Shown here piece by piece: positions 42,938 through 52,257 of a DNA stretch of 64,000 bases. Position 1 is the stretch's first letter. Each line of letters begins with the position of its first letter. This DNA comes from Pseudophaeobacter profundi (GTDB lineage: Bacteria > Pseudomonadota > Alphaproteobacteria > Rhodobacterales > Rhodobacteraceae). Both the position numbers and the translations under genes were made by a program. Under the pieces are notes generated by a model. It was not told the DNA's origin, searched no databases, and saw only the letters and a program-made list of their open reading frames with translations. The stretch lies in contig NZ_JARJEF010000001.1 of NCBI RefSeq assembly GCF_029697505.1, forward strand, positions 372,001-436,000, written 5' to 3'.

Positions 42938-43276
42938 TCAGTTTGTTTTGAGTTGTTGCTTCATCGCCTGAATCTGATCCCAGTTTTCCAGACATTGCTG
43001 TTCCATCAGGGGGCCAAACTCGGTTGCCTTCACATCGCGGCGCTTCATGGCATAGATATGCGCAGTCAGCTGCGGGATCGCCTTGGAGTATTGCTCGGGC
43101 CACTCTGGGTTGCTGTCCAGGATGACCTGCTCCACATCCGCCTGGGAAACCCGGTCCAGCCGCGCGGCCTGAACTGCGGCCATGACTTGGCCCTGGTACT
43201 TGCAGCTATCTTCTTTGTTTTCAGCTGCATAGGCAGGCGCTGCCAAAAGAGCAGCGGCAAGGGTGATGCGGATCAT
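42938..43276 (-). CDS. Small secreted protein, unknown function
   Basis: 112 residues with a signal peptide MIRITLAAALLAAPAYA. The mature part is helical with two cysteines (DSCKYQGQVMAAVQAARLDR and GPLMEQQCLENWDQIQ), probably disulfide-linked. The pattern Cys-x-x-x-Gly, V-x-A-A, and a C-terminal QQCLENWD is seen in short Rhodobacteraceae periplasmic proteins that I cannot name. It is 36 bases downstream of soxG on the same strand and could be read through from the sox operon. Confidence 0.65.
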   Translation of the reverse strand: MIRITLAAALLAAPAYAAENKEDSCKYQGQVMAAVQAARLDRVSQADVEQVILDSNPEWPEQYSKAIPQLTAHIYAMKRRDVKATEFGPLMEQQCLENWDQIQAMKQQLKTN

Positions 43277-43312
43277 GGATCGCTCCCGGAATCAGTTGAT
43301 GGTTGAGGCAGA

Positions 43313-43858
43313 TTACCCGCGCGCCGCCCACGCTTCCATCGCTGTTTTGAGATCATGGTACATTGTTCGCGCCATAGAGCGGAACACCATGATCTGAAAG
43401 CAATCTTCCTCGATCCGACAAATTGACGCCTGCATGTGCCTTGCCTCGGTGCGCAGGGCCGCACCGACACCAAAGGCCGAAAGCCGCAGATCCACCGGAC
43501 AGAGCCGCGCCAGCACCTCTTCGCCCCCCTGGCCCTCTAGCTGCATCACGGCCCAGCCCTGGCTTTGGTCCGTCAGGGCGGCATATTGCGCCAATGTCGC
43601 CTCTGGCTCTATCCCCATAAGCAGCCCCAGATCCCGGCCAAACCAAAGCGCGCGCGCATCGCCACTCTGACAAGAGCCACCAATGGGCGGAAAACCCAGC
43701 CCATGCGCTGCCTGCAACGCGGCATCCAACGCCGCCTGCTGGCCGCGATAGGGTGCCAGGGTCGTCATGGGAACAGTCGGCCCCTCCCGCAGGCAGACAG
43801 TGCCAATGTTCAACGGCGCCAAGCCGTCGCAAGCGGTTTTTGCAAGCAGGTCAACCAC
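43313..43858 (-). CDS. soxG: Sarcosine oxidase gamma subunit
   Basis: 181 residues. The start is a GTG overlapping the end of soxA by 8 bases, with AAGGAG 9 bases upstream; the next in-frame ATG would cut off conserved sequence. The gamma fold is weakly conserved: LREGPTVPMTTLAPY, then LWFGRDLGLLMG, GWAVMQLEGQGGEEVLARLC and the C-terminal HMQASICRIEEDCFQIMVFR, ending SMARTMYHDLKTAM. It completes the heterotetramer with soxB, soxD and soxA. Last gene of the operon. Confidence 0.88.
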   Translation of the reverse strand: MVDLLAKTACDGLAPLNIGTVCLREGPTVPMTTLAPYRGQQAALDAALQAAHGLGFPPIGGSCQSGDARALWFGRDLGLLMGIEPEATLAQYAALTDQSQGWAVMQLEGQGGEEVLARLCPVDLRLSAFGVGAALRTEARHMQASICRIEEDCFQIMVFRSMARTMYHDLKTAMEAWAARG

Positions 43859-46799
43859 GCATCCGTTCTCCTTCGGGGTCAAAAAACACCGGTTCCACCA
43901 CCTGACACAGCGCATCGATTCCACGCATGTGATCCACCAGCCGGATCTCATCACCAATGCGCGATGCGCCCCGTTTCAAAAAGCCCAAGGCGATCATATG
44001 CCCCAGCAGCGGCGAAAACCCTACCGAGGTGACATAGCCCTGATCCTGGATCCGCTCCACCGGGGCCTCCGGGTCAAACAGATGGGCACCCGCGCTCAGC
44101 TCCTGGACCGCACCGATAGGCTTCAGTCCGACCAGCTGCATGCGGTCTGGCGCCACCAGGCCGGGACGCTGTGCCATGGCCTTGCCGATGAAGTCCTTCG
44201 TCTGTGACATCATCGCCTGCATGCCAAGATCCTGCGCCGTCACCGTACCATTGATTTCGGCATGGGTGACAAAACCCTTCTCGATCCGCAGCACATTCAA
44301 CGCCTCCATCCCATAGGCCCCACCGCCCAGCGCCTCGGCGCGCTCCAGCAGAGTGCGAAACAGGCTGTCGCCGTAGCTGGCCGGCAGGGCGAGTTCATAG
44401 GCCTCTTCTCCCGAGAAAGAGATCCGGAACAGCCGCCCCTGGATACCGCCGACGGTAACCGCACCACAGGCCATGAAGGGCCAGTCGGCAGGCGCCAGCG
44501 GCTGATCCAACAGATCGTTCAGCAGGAGCCGCGACTTTGGCCCCGCAATGGCAAACTGCGCCCAGTTTTCCGTCACCGAGGTAAAGCGCAGATCCCATTC
44601 CGGGTGCAGCACCTGGGTGATAAACTCCAGATGCGCCATGACCTCACCCGCCGCTGCCGTGGTGGTGGTCATCACATAATGTGTATCCCCCAACCGCGCG
44701 CAGGTGCCATCATCCATGACAAACCCGTCCTCACGCAGCATCAGCCCATAGCGCACGCGCCGCTGTTTGAGCGTGCTAAAGGTGTTGGTGTAGACGAAAT
44801 CCAGCAGCTTGGCCGCATCCGGTCCCTGGATATCAATCTTGCCCAGGGTGGAAACATCACAAACCCCCACCGACTGGCGCACCGACATGATTTCTCGATC
44901 ACAGGCCTGACGCCAGTTGGTTTCACCGGGTTTGGGGAAATAGGCCGCACGGTACCAAAGCCCCACCTCCAACTGGCTGGCGCCGCGCTCCTCGGCAACC
45001 AGATGCGAGGGTACAAAGCGCTGCGGTTTGAACCCCTGATCCGCCGCCCCGGCCCCCATGGCACCGATGGCCACCGGAACAAAAGGTGGACGAAAGGTCG
45101 TGGTACCGGTCTCGGGGATGGAACGCCCGGTGACATCTGCCAGCACCGCCAGGGCCGCCACATTGGAATTCTTGCCCTGATCGGTTGCCATACCCTGGGT
45201 GGTGTAGCGCTTCATATGCTCGACAGAGCGAAAGTTCTCATCCGCCGCCTGGGTGACATCCTTCACGGTGACGTCATTCTGAAAATCAAGCCAGGCCCGC
45301 CCCTTGCCCGGCACCGCCCAAAGCGGCGCAATGCGGTAGGGTTGATCCTCGGCCTCTGGCAATTGCGCCGCCGCAGTCACTCGCAGCCCAAGCTCTGCCA
45401 ATACAGCATCAGCCGCCGCCGCCCCCTCGCGCAGCGCAGCATGGGTGGAAAAACTGCCATTGCAGGCACCAACTGCCCGCATCCCCGGCACCGCGCCGAC
45501 CTGCGGCACAAAGGCAAGCAGCTCTCGCCGCCAACTGGGCCGCGCATTCAGGTGGCAGGTCAAATGCAGCGAAGGGTTCCACCCCCCCGACATGGCAAGG
45601 CAATCGCTCTGGATCCGCTCTTCCCCCCGCACGGAACGCACAGTGATGCTCTCCAACCGCTTGGACCCACTGGTATTGCAGACCTGCGCCCCCTTCAGCA
45701 CCGGATACAGGTCACTGTCGGGCGCATCATGACGGCTGTCGATGACTGCGGCCAGATGCACCCCGGCAGCGACCAGGTCGCGGGCGGTACGATGGGCATC
45801 ATCATTATTGGAAAACAGCGTCACCCGCTCTCCCGGTGCGACACCCCACCGGTTGAGATAGGCGCGTACCGCCCCCGCCATCATGATGCCGGGCCGGTCA
45901 TTGTTGCGAAAGGCCACCGGGCGCTCGATCGCCCCCGCCGCCAGGATGCAGTGCTTTGCCGCGATACGCCAGAAACACTCCCGCGGGCGCTGGCTGCCCT
46001 TCAGCGAATGCTGCCGTGGCAGATGATGCCCAACCCGCTCCAGCGCGCCATAAGTGCCGTGATCATAGGCCCCGGTCACCGCTGTGCGCCGCATGATCCG
46101 TACATTGTCCAGCTGCTGCAGCTCAGCCTCGGCCTCCTGCAGCCAGATCTGCGCCGGCTTGCCGTCAATCTCTTCCTCTTCCGCCAAAAGACGCCCACCT
46201 AGGCAGCTGTCTTCCTCCAGAAGCAAGACATCCGCACCCGCGCGTCCTGCCGTCAAAGCTGCCATCACCCCCGCAGGCCCGGCACCAACCACCAGCAGAT
46301 CACAAAACCCATAGGCCTTTTCATAGCGGTCCGTATCCGCCAGCCCCGACAAGGCCCCAAGCCCCGCCGCGCGACGGATCATCGGCTCATAAAGCTTCTC
46401 CCAAAAGGCCGCAGGCCACATGAAGGTCTTGTAATAAAACCCTGCCCCCAGAAACGGCGCGGCAAGATTGTTGACCGCCATCACGTCATGCTCGACCGAG
46501 GGCCAGCAATTCTGACTGCGCGCCTCCAGCCCCTCATAAAGCTCCTGAGTGGTCGCCCGCTGATTGGGATCCTGCACCGGACCTGCGCCCAGCGTGACCA
46601 GCGCATTCGGCTCCTCACTGCCCGCCGTCAGAATGCCGCGCGGGCGATGATACTTGAACGAGCGGGCCACCAGATGAATATCATTGGCCAGCAAAGCCGC
46701 CGCCAGCGTCTCCCCGGCGCGCCCCATCAGATGCCGCCCATTAAAGGTGAAGTTCACCGTCTTGGCATCCGCGCCCTGCCCCTTGCCAGCAATCCTCAT
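43851..46799 (-). CDS. soxA: Sarcosine oxidase alpha subunit
   Basis: 982 residues from the ATG overlapping the soxD stop (ATGA). The enzyme demethylates sarcosine to glycine, passing the one-carbon unit to tetrahydrofolate. The N-terminus has a 2Fe-2S-like fold (FTFNGRHLMGRAGETLAAAL, FKYHRPRGILTAGSEEPN). The NAD-binding Rossmann site follows (CDLLVVGAGPAGVMAALTAGR). The C-terminal half is the aminomethyltransferase (GcvT-like) domain, with ISFSGEEAYELALPASYGDS and LRIEKGFVTHAEINGTVTAQ. Cytoplasmic. The operon supports betaine/choline breakdown. Confidence 0.96.
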   Translation of the reverse strand: MRIAGKGQGADAKTVNFTFNGRHLMGRAGETLAAALLANDIHLVARSFKYHRPRGILTAGSEEPNALVTLGAGPVQDPNQRATTQELYEGLEARSQNCWPSVEHDVMAVNNLAAPFLGAGFYYKTFMWPAAFWEKLYEPMIRRAAGLGALSGLADTDRYEKAYGFCDLLVVGAGPAGVMAALTAGRAGADVLLLEEDSCLGGRLLAEEEEIDGKPAQIWLQEAEAELQQLDNVRIMRRTAVTGAYDHGTYGALERVGHHLPRQHSLKGSQRPRECFWRIAAKHCILAAGAIERPVAFRNNDRPGIMMAGAVRAYLNRWGVAPGERVTLFSNNDDAHRTARDLVAAGVHLAAVIDSRHDAPDSDLYPVLKGAQVCNTSGSKRLESITVRSVRGEERIQSDCLAMSGGWNPSLHLTCHLNARPSWRRELLAFVPQVGAVPGMRAVGACNGSFSTHAALREGAAAADAVLAELGLRVTAAAQLPEAEDQPYRIAPLWAVPGKGRAWLDFQNDVTVKDVTQAADENFRSVEHMKRYTTQGMATDQGKNSNVAALAVLADVTGRSIPETGTTTFRPPFVPVAIGAMGAGAADQGFKPQRFVPSHLVAEERGASQLEVGLWYRAAYFPKPGETNWRQACDREIMSVRQSVGVCDVSTLGKIDIQGPDAAKLLDFVYTNTFSTLKQRRVRYGLMLREDGFVMDDGTCARLGDTHYVMTTTTAAAGEVMAHLEFITQVLHPEWDLRFTSVTENWAQFAIAGPKSRLLLNDLLDQPLAPADWPFMACGAVTVGGIQGRLFRISFSGEEAYELALPASYGDSLFRTLLERAEALGGGAYGMEALNVLRIEKGFVTHAEINGTVTAQDLGMQAMMSQTKDFIGKAMAQRPGLVAPDRMQLVGLKPIGAVQELSAGAHLFDPEAPVERIQDQGYVTSVGFSPLLGHMIALGFLKRGASRIGDEIRLVDHMRGIDALCQVVEPVFFDPEGERMRG

Positions 46800-47065
46800 A
46801 CGCCCGCCCCCAATGCTGCATCCCGGGCCAGAACCACCTCTGAAACCGTATGGTTCACGGTATCGCGGGTCACCTGCAGCCAACTGCCACAGCCCATCTC
46901 GTGATACCAAAGCTCTGCCAAAGGCCCCGCAGGATTTTCCCGCAGGTTCACATAGGCGTGCCAGGCCTCCGACTCAGCCGCCGCAAGCGGTCGTACCAGC
47001 GCAGCTCCCTTATAGGAAAACTCCCGGCGATCACGCGCGCCGCATAGCGGACAGTGGATCCTCAT
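46796..47065 (-). CDS. soxD: Sarcosine oxidase delta subunit
   Basis: 89 residues. Its zinc site begins IHCPLCGARDRREFSYKG; the rest is typical: RPLAAAESEAWHAYVNLREN, then GPLAELWYHEMGCGSWLQVT and DTVNHTVSEVV. The stop overlaps the soxA start. A 33-nt dispersed repeat ends 14 bases before the ATG, in the spacer after soxB, so the spacer is short on other signals. Confidence 0.93.
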   Translation of the reverse strand: MRIHCPLCGARDRREFSYKGAALVRPLAAAESEAWHAYVNLRENPAGPLAELWYHEMGCGSWLQVTRDTVNHTVSEVVLARDAALGAGV

Positions 47066-47079
47066 GTCTGACGCTCCTG

Positions 47080-47112
47080 CTTCATCTTACCCAAAATACC
47101 TCCGCCGGAGGC
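47080..47112 (-). repeat. Dispersed 33-nt repeat, copy B
   Basis: Minus strand begins GCCTCCGGCGGAGGTATTTT and ends ATGAAG. It matches 27 of 33 bases of the copy at 59066-59098. It lies between soxB and soxD. The GCCTCCGGCGG block is self-complementary in part (CCTCCGGCGGAGG on this copy is a palindrome). Confidence 0.65.
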
Positions 47113-47134
47113 ATCCAGCCGAAGCCCCAAGAAC

Positions 47135-48388
47135 CTAGTGGAGATTATGTTGCGCACCGGTCCCCTCCTCGTCCATCAATCCATGGCCTGTGCTGAAACG
47201 ATCCAACCGGAACTTTGCCGCCGCCCCATGTGGCCGGTCTGTCGCGATAAGATGGGCATAGGCATTGCCCGATCCCGGCGTCGCCTTGAACCCGCCGTAA
47301 CACCAACCACAGTTGAGATAGAGCCCCGCAATCGGAGAGTGATCAATGATCGGAGATCCATCCGGAGTCATATCCATGATCCCACCCCAACTGCGCAACA
47401 ACCGCGCCTTGCTGATGGCAGGCACCATGGCCAGGCAGGTTTCCATCGTATGTTCCACCATCGGCAGATTGCCACGCGCCGCGTAAGAGCTGTAAAAATC
47501 CAGATAGCTGCCAAAGACCAAGCCACCCTTGTCGGACTGACTAATATAAAGATGCCCCTCGGCAAAGGTGACTACATGATCCACCAGCGGCTTGATCCCT
47601 TCGGTGACAAAAGCCTGCAGCACATGGCTTTCGATTGGCAGCGTCAGCCCCGCCAGGGCCGCCACCTGAGAGCTGCGCCCAGCCGCCGCCAGCGCCACCT
47701 TCTTGGCGCGGATCGGGCCACGCGCGGTCTGCACCCCGGTGACCCTGCCGCCTTCGACGTCGATGCCGGTGACTTCGCAGTTCTGAATGAGATCGACGCC
47801 ACGCATATCGGCGCCACGGGCAAAGCCCCAGGCCACAGCATCATGGCGCGCGGTCCCGGCACGGCGCTGCAACAGTCCGCCCATGATCGGGAAACGGTTG
47901 TTGTCGAAATTAAGATAGGGCACCAGCCTGCGCACTGCATCTTGGTCCAGCAGCTCGGCGTCGTCGCCCTGATTGATTATGGCATTGCCACGGCGCACGA
48001 TGGCATCGCGCTGGCCATCGTTGTGAAACAGGTTGATCATGCCACGCTGCGACATCATCGCATTGTAGTTCAGCTCCTGCTCCAACCCTTCCCAGAGCCG
48101 CAGCGAATGGGAATAGAATTCGGAATTTCCCGGCAAATAATAATTGGCCCGCACGATGGTGGTATTGCGCCCGACATTGCCACCGCCGAGATAGCCCTTT
48201 TCCAGCACCGCAATATTGATGATCCCGTGTTCCGCGGCCAGGTAATAGGCCGTGGCCAGCCCATGGCCACCGCCACCGATGATCACCACGTCATATTCGC
48301 GCTTGGGCTCCGGGTCGCGCCACTGCGGGCCCCAGCCCCTGTTGCCGGTCAGCCCCTCTTTGAGCACCCGCCATCCCGAAAACCGCAT
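47135..48388 (-). CDS. soxB: Sarcosine oxidase beta subunit
   Basis: 417 residues from the ATG beginning MRFSGWRVLKEGLTG (GGGGAG upstream); the frame is open 61 codons further without family sequence. The FAD Rossmann motif is YDVVIIGGGGHGLATAYYLA; then YLGGGNVGRNTTIVRANYYL (covalent flavin region), and the C-terminal GGIMDMTPDGSPIIDHSPIA with NCGWCYGGFKATPGSG. It carries the active site for sarcosine oxidation. First gene of the soxB-D-A-G operon. Confidence 0.96.
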   Translation of the reverse strand: MRFSGWRVLKEGLTGNRGWGPQWRDPEPKREYDVVIIGGGGHGLATAYYLAAEHGIINIAVLEKGYLGGGNVGRNTTIVRANYYLPGNSEFYSHSLRLWEGLEQELNYNAMMSQRGMINLFHNDGQRDAIVRRGNAIINQGDDAELLDQDAVRRLVPYLNFDNNRFPIMGGLLQRRAGTARHDAVAWGFARGADMRGVDLIQNCEVTGIDVEGGRVTGVQTARGPIRAKKVALAAAGRSSQVAALAGLTLPIESHVLQAFVTEGIKPLVDHVVTFAEGHLYISQSDKGGLVFGSYLDFYSSYAARGNLPMVEHTMETCLAMVPAISKARLLRSWGGIMDMTPDGSPIIDHSPIAGLYLNCGWCYGGFKATPGSGNAYAHLIATDRPHGAAAKFRLDRFSTGHGLMDEEGTGAQHNLH

Positions 48389-48734
48389 CGCATATTTCTC
48401 CCCTTGGCTATCACCGCTTTGCCCAGTGCCATACCCGGGCAGCCTGCCACTGGTCGACCCAGGATAAGCCTGTGATATTGCTAGCCCCAATACCGCAAAA
48501 GGCCTAGCCCCCGATTGAAAGAATACGGCAACCGGCAAGCTCCTGCCTGCACTTGACCCCATAATGGGCACTTATGTCCAGTAGTGATTGCCCACCAAAA
48601 GAGACAAACAGAACAGGCCAGCCCCGCAGGCAGACGGCACAGCGCAGCGCGCTAAACCAAGACAAAAAAGCGGCGCACCATTGGCGCGCCGCTTTTCGTC
48701 ATGATGATTTCGACCTAGGCCAGACCGGCTGACC
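48389..48734. other. Gap upstream of soxB
   Basis: 346 bases without a gene. It contains the terminator of the downstream-lying gdhA gene and the soxB leader. I see no glycine riboswitch or other known regulatory RNA. Confidence 0.5.
48666..48696 (-). terminator. Terminator after gdhA
   Basis: AAAAGCGGCGC, a 9-base loop, GCGCCGCTTTT. Symmetric, with a T-run on each strand. About 40 bases past the gdhA stop. Confidence 0.85.
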
Positions 48735-50165
48735 TCAAAGTCCTTTGGCCCGGTAGCTGGCGGCCACCTTGGTGATCGAGACCAGATAGGCGGCGGTGCG
48801 CAGATCGGTCACATCGTCCCGGTCATGCCAAACCTCGCGCATTGACTGATAGGCAATCCGCATGGTGTCATCGAGCCCCGAGCGTACCAACTCCAGCTCA
48901 TCAGCACCGCGCAGGTACTTTTGCTTGAAGTTGTCGCTCAGGCTCCATTTATTGCCCATGCTCTCCGAAATGGCCTCCAGCTCATCCACCACCAGCTGGT
49001 GACGCGCCTCTTCCTGGCGACGCTGCATGCGGCCAAAACGGATATGGCTCAGGTTCTTTACCCACTCGAAGTAGGAAACAGTCACACCACCGGCATTGGC
49101 ATACATATCCGGAATAATCACCGTCCCCTTTTCGCGCAGGATCTCGTCAGCGCCCGCAGTCACAGGGCCATTGGCGGCCTCGATGATCAAGGGGGCCTGC
49201 ACACGATTGGCGTTGGTCAGGTTGATCACCCCTTCCAGCGCCGCTGGGATCAGGATGTCGCACTCGTGCTCCAAAAGCTCAGCGCCGTCCTCTGACAGCT
49301 TGGCGTCCGGGTAGCCGGAAATACCACCGTGCTTGGCGATCCAGTTATGCACTGCCTCGACATCAAGACCTTCGGCACGATACAGGCTACCATCACGCTC
49401 GATGATGCCGGTAATCAGCGCGCCATCTTCTTCGCTAAGGAACTTGGCGGCGTGATACCCCACATTGCCAAGCCCCTGCACGATGATGCGCTTGCCCTTC
49501 AGCTTGCCCTCAAGCCCCGCCTTGGCGATATCTTCGGGATGGCGGAAGAATTCACGCAGGGCATATTGCACGCCGCGTCCTGTTGCCTCTACCCGGCCGG
49601 CGATGCCGCCCGCGTTCAACGGTTTACCAGTGACACAGGCGCGGGCGTTGATATCGGTGGTGTTCATGCGCGCATACTGGTCCGCAATCCAGGCCATTTC
49701 ACGCTCGCCCGTGCCCATATCGGGCGCAGGCACGTTCTGAGAGGGGTGGATCAGGTCGCGCTTGGCCAGCTCATAGGCAAAGCGGCGGGTGATGCGCTCC
49801 AGCTCATGCTCTTCGTATTTGCGTGGATCAATGCACAGGCCCCCTTTGGAGCCCCCAAACGGCGCTTCGACCAGAGCACATTTATAGGTCATCAGCGCCG
49901 CCAGCGCCTCGACCTCGTCCTGATGCACGTTGATGGCGTAACGGATGCCGCCCTTGACCGGCTCCATATGTTCGGAATGCACCGAGCGATAGCCAGTGAA
50001 CGTATGCATTTCGCCGCGCAGACGCACCCCGAATCGCACCGTATAGGTCGCATTGCAAACCCGAATCTTTTCCTCCAAGCCTGGCGGCAGGTCCATCAGG
50101 GCGACGGCCCGATTGAACATGAGGTCAACACTCTCACGGAAACTTGGTTCTTGCAGGTTGCTCAT
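48735..50165 (-). CDS. gdhA: Glu/Leu/Phe/Val family dehydrogenase (glutamate dehydrogenase)
   Basis: 476 residues from the ATG beginning MSNLQEPSFRESVDL (GGAG 8 bases upstream). The catalytic lysine lies in APFGGSKGGLCIDPRKY after KGGIRYAINVHQDEVEALAA and MTYKCALVEAPFG. The Rossmann region begins RIIVQGLGNVGYHAAKFLSE. Length and the SxGGxxG/GGSKGG pattern fit NAD(P)-glutamate dehydrogenase. It interconverts glutamate and 2-oxoglutarate plus ammonium; direction and cofactor cannot be told. The neighbour is soxB, but there is a terminator between. Confidence 0.92.
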   Translation of the reverse strand: MSNLQEPSFRESVDLMFNRAVALMDLPPGLEEKIRVCNATYTVRFGVRLRGEMHTFTGYRSVHSEHMEPVKGGIRYAINVHQDEVEALAALMTYKCALVEAPFGGSKGGLCIDPRKYEEHELERITRRFAYELAKRDLIHPSQNVPAPDMGTGEREMAWIADQYARMNTTDINARACVTGKPLNAGGIAGRVEATGRGVQYALREFFRHPEDIAKAGLEGKLKGKRIIVQGLGNVGYHAAKFLSEEDGALITGIIERDGSLYRAEGLDVEAVHNWIAKHGGISGYPDAKLSEDGAELLEHECDILIPAALEGVINLTNANRVQAPLIIEAANGPVTAGADEILREKGTVIIPDMYANAGGVTVSYFEWVKNLSHIRFGRMQRRQEEARHQLVVDELEAISESMGNKWSLSDNFKQKYLRGADELELVRSGLDDTMRIAYQSMREVWHDRDDVTDLRTAAYLVSITKVAASYRAKGL

Positions 50166-50508
50166 TTGCGGTTCTCCGTACTCTTCCAACGACTCATTCC
50201 CATCGTTAGCGCAACTCTACGCATGGATGTTTAACGAGTGCGACCTTTTTGACCATTTCATTCTAAAAATTATTCAATATTCGAAGGTTGCGCGATTATG
50301 TTTTGGCAAATCCAGGGCCACACTGATTCGAACCAGCCCCCTCGTTGAGGCTGTCATCAGGTCGCAGACCCATCCCCACATTAAGTAAATTGAAACCAAA
50401 TTGACTTGGACACGCCCAATTTCCGCCATCTTCCCAAACCAAATATGAAGAGTACCATCCCCGTTCCACTCCTATGTCCCTATTTTGGGGGCGAAGAGGT
50501 TGTTGTTG
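50166..50508. other. Divergent gap between gdhA and the TadG-like gene
   Basis: 343 bases without a gene; must hold both promoters. The A+T content is higher than the flanks (for example around 50250-50300), as in promoter regions, but I cannot place boxes with confidence. Confidence 0.4.
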
Positions 50509-52257
50509 ATGACCCACCAGTGTTTTAGAACCGCTACCGCACTTCCGCTTGTTGCCCTGCACCAGTGCGGCAACAGATTGCGGGACTTTCGCCGCCAGGA
50601 CAGTGGCGTCATGGCCTACCCGACCATGGCCTTTTTGGTGGCGATGTTGGCGATCGGCGGTATCGGCGTGGATCTGATGCGACTGGAACGCGACCGAACC
50701 ATTCTGCAATACACCCTCGACCGTGCGGTGCTGGCTGCGGCCGACCTTGACCAGACCCAGCCCCCTGCCGTGGTGGTTCAGGACTATCTGACAAAGGCGG
50801 GTCTAGGTGATCACTACAGCCCGCCAGAGGTGGAATCCGGGCTGGGTTACAAACGAGTCAAAGCCACCATCAACAGTACATTCGAGGCCCAGTGGCTAAA
50901 ATACTCCGGCGGCGCTGATATGCCGATCTACGCTGCCTCAAAGGCAGAAGAGAGCATCGACGGATTGGAGATTTCGCTGGTGCTGGATGTTTCTGGCTCG
51001 ATGGGATCAAACAGCCGCCTTACCAATCTGAAGATCGCGGCCAAAGACTTCATTGATACCATGGTGGCCAATACCACCGATGGAAAGATGTCGATTTCAA
51101 TTGTGCCCTATGCCACCCAGGTGTCGCTGCCTGATGATCTAATTGGTGAATATTCAACGGTTGGTGAAAACCCCTATTCGAACTGCATCAATTTTCAGGG
51201 GTCTGATTTCAATCAGGCGGCGCTTCCCACCAACCAGACATTGAAACGCTCTATGCATTTCACCCCCTGGGGCGAGAGCAATCGCGACAGGCGAACCTAT
51301 TACAGCACACCGCGCCTGATCAAGGATCCGGTTTGCGAAAACAGAGCCTCGCGCGAAATTCTGCCGCTGCAAAAAGACGCTGATGTGCTGAAGACCTTCA
51401 TTGGCAACCTCTCGGCGGCCGGCAATACCTCGATTGATATTGGCATGAAATGGGGCACCACCCTGCTGGACCCCAGCGCCCGCCCTGCCATCCAGAATCT
51501 GTCAACGGGACAGGACGCTTCGGTACCAAATGATTTCAGCGCCCGGCCAGCAGATTATACCGATTCAGATACCATCAAGATTATCGTGCTGATGACCGAT
51601 GGGCAAAATACCTCGCAGTATTATGTCGACGACGATCACCGCGATGGGGCCTCGGGTGTCTATTTCTCGACCATCGTGGGGCGCGACGATATCCGCTATG
51701 GCACCAACAGCGCTTCGCTAAAGGTGTATTCCACCTATGATGCATACTATGGTCGCTATTACTGGCACCTGCCCTATGGCGCCAAGTGGGCAGACCACCC
51801 CATAGGCACGGGCAATGATACCTTTTATGACTGTGACCGGTACGGCAATAGCTGCCGCACGATGTCAGAAAACGCAGATCCCCAGGACAATCCACCAGTT
51901 GTTGCCAGCCTCACGTACAGCGAGCTCTTTGCGCGCACTTCGCTTAAATACCTTTACCGCTATATCTTTGACGACTGGATGGATTTCTACGACGCCCGCA
52001 ACAAATGGTACTATGGCATCTATTCCACCTACGGCAATGGGACCAAGAATGCCCGCACCCGCAACATCTGCGCCGCCGCCAAGGCCAAAGGGATTATTGT
52101 CTATACCATCGGCTTTGAAGCACCCAGTGACGGCGTTGCGGTCCTGCGCGACTGTGCCAGCACCAGTGCGCATTATTTTGATGTAGATGGGCTGGAGATC
52201 AAAGACGCCTTTGCCTCGATCGCGACCTCCATCCGCCAGCTGAGGCTGACACAATGA
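50509..52257 (+). CDS. TadG-like pilus-assembly protein with a von Willebrand factor A domain
   Basis: 582 residues from the ATG after GAAGAGG. A prepilin-like segment near the N-terminus has a membrane helix (AYPTMAFLVAMLAIGGIGVD, about 36-55). The vWA domain begins about 152, with a MIDAS motif DVSGSMGSNS (Asp160, Ser162, Ser164) and the downstream IIVLMTDGQNTSQYY. The extracytoplasmic part is rich in Tyr/Asp/Asn, unlike its neighbours. The stop overlaps the next ATG. The rest of the Flp/Tad machinery is not here; the role in adhesion is inferred. Confidence 0.82.
   Translation: MTHQCFRTATALPLVALHQCGNRLRDFRRQDSGVMAYPTMAFLVAMLAIGGIGVDLMRLERDRTILQYTLDRAVLAAADLDQTQPPAVVVQDYLTKAGLGDHYSPPEVESGLGYKRVKATINSTFEAQWLKYSGGADMPIYAASKAEESIDGLEISLVLDVSGSMGSNSRLTNLKIAAKDFIDTMVANTTDGKMSISIVPYATQVSLPDDLIGEYSTVGENPYSNCINFQGSDFNQAALPTNQTLKRSMHFTPWGESNRDRRTYYSTPRLIKDPVCENRASREILPLQKDADVLKTFIGNLSAAGNTSIDIGMKWGTTLLDPSARPAIQNLSTGQDASVPNDFSARPADYTDSDTIKIIVLMTDGQNTSQYYVDDDHRDGASGVYFSTIVGRDDIRYGTNSASLKVYSTYDAYYGRYYWHLPYGAKWADHPIGTGNDTFYDCDRYGNSCRTMSENADPQDNPPVVASLTYSELFARTSLKYLYRYIFDDWMDFYDARNKWYYGIYSTYGNGTKNARTRNICAAAKAKGIIVYTIGFEAPSDGVAVLRDCASTSAHYFDVDGLEIKDAFASIATSIRQLRLTQ

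Noticed and set aside
44262-46202. 646-codon antisense frame in soxA
   Set aside because: Overlaps a certain gene; composition is His/Pro/Arg-rich as expected of a reverse shadow.
50325-50350. GATTCGAACC-like sequence resembling a tRNA T-arm
   Set aside because: No acceptor, D- or anticodon arm can be built around it.
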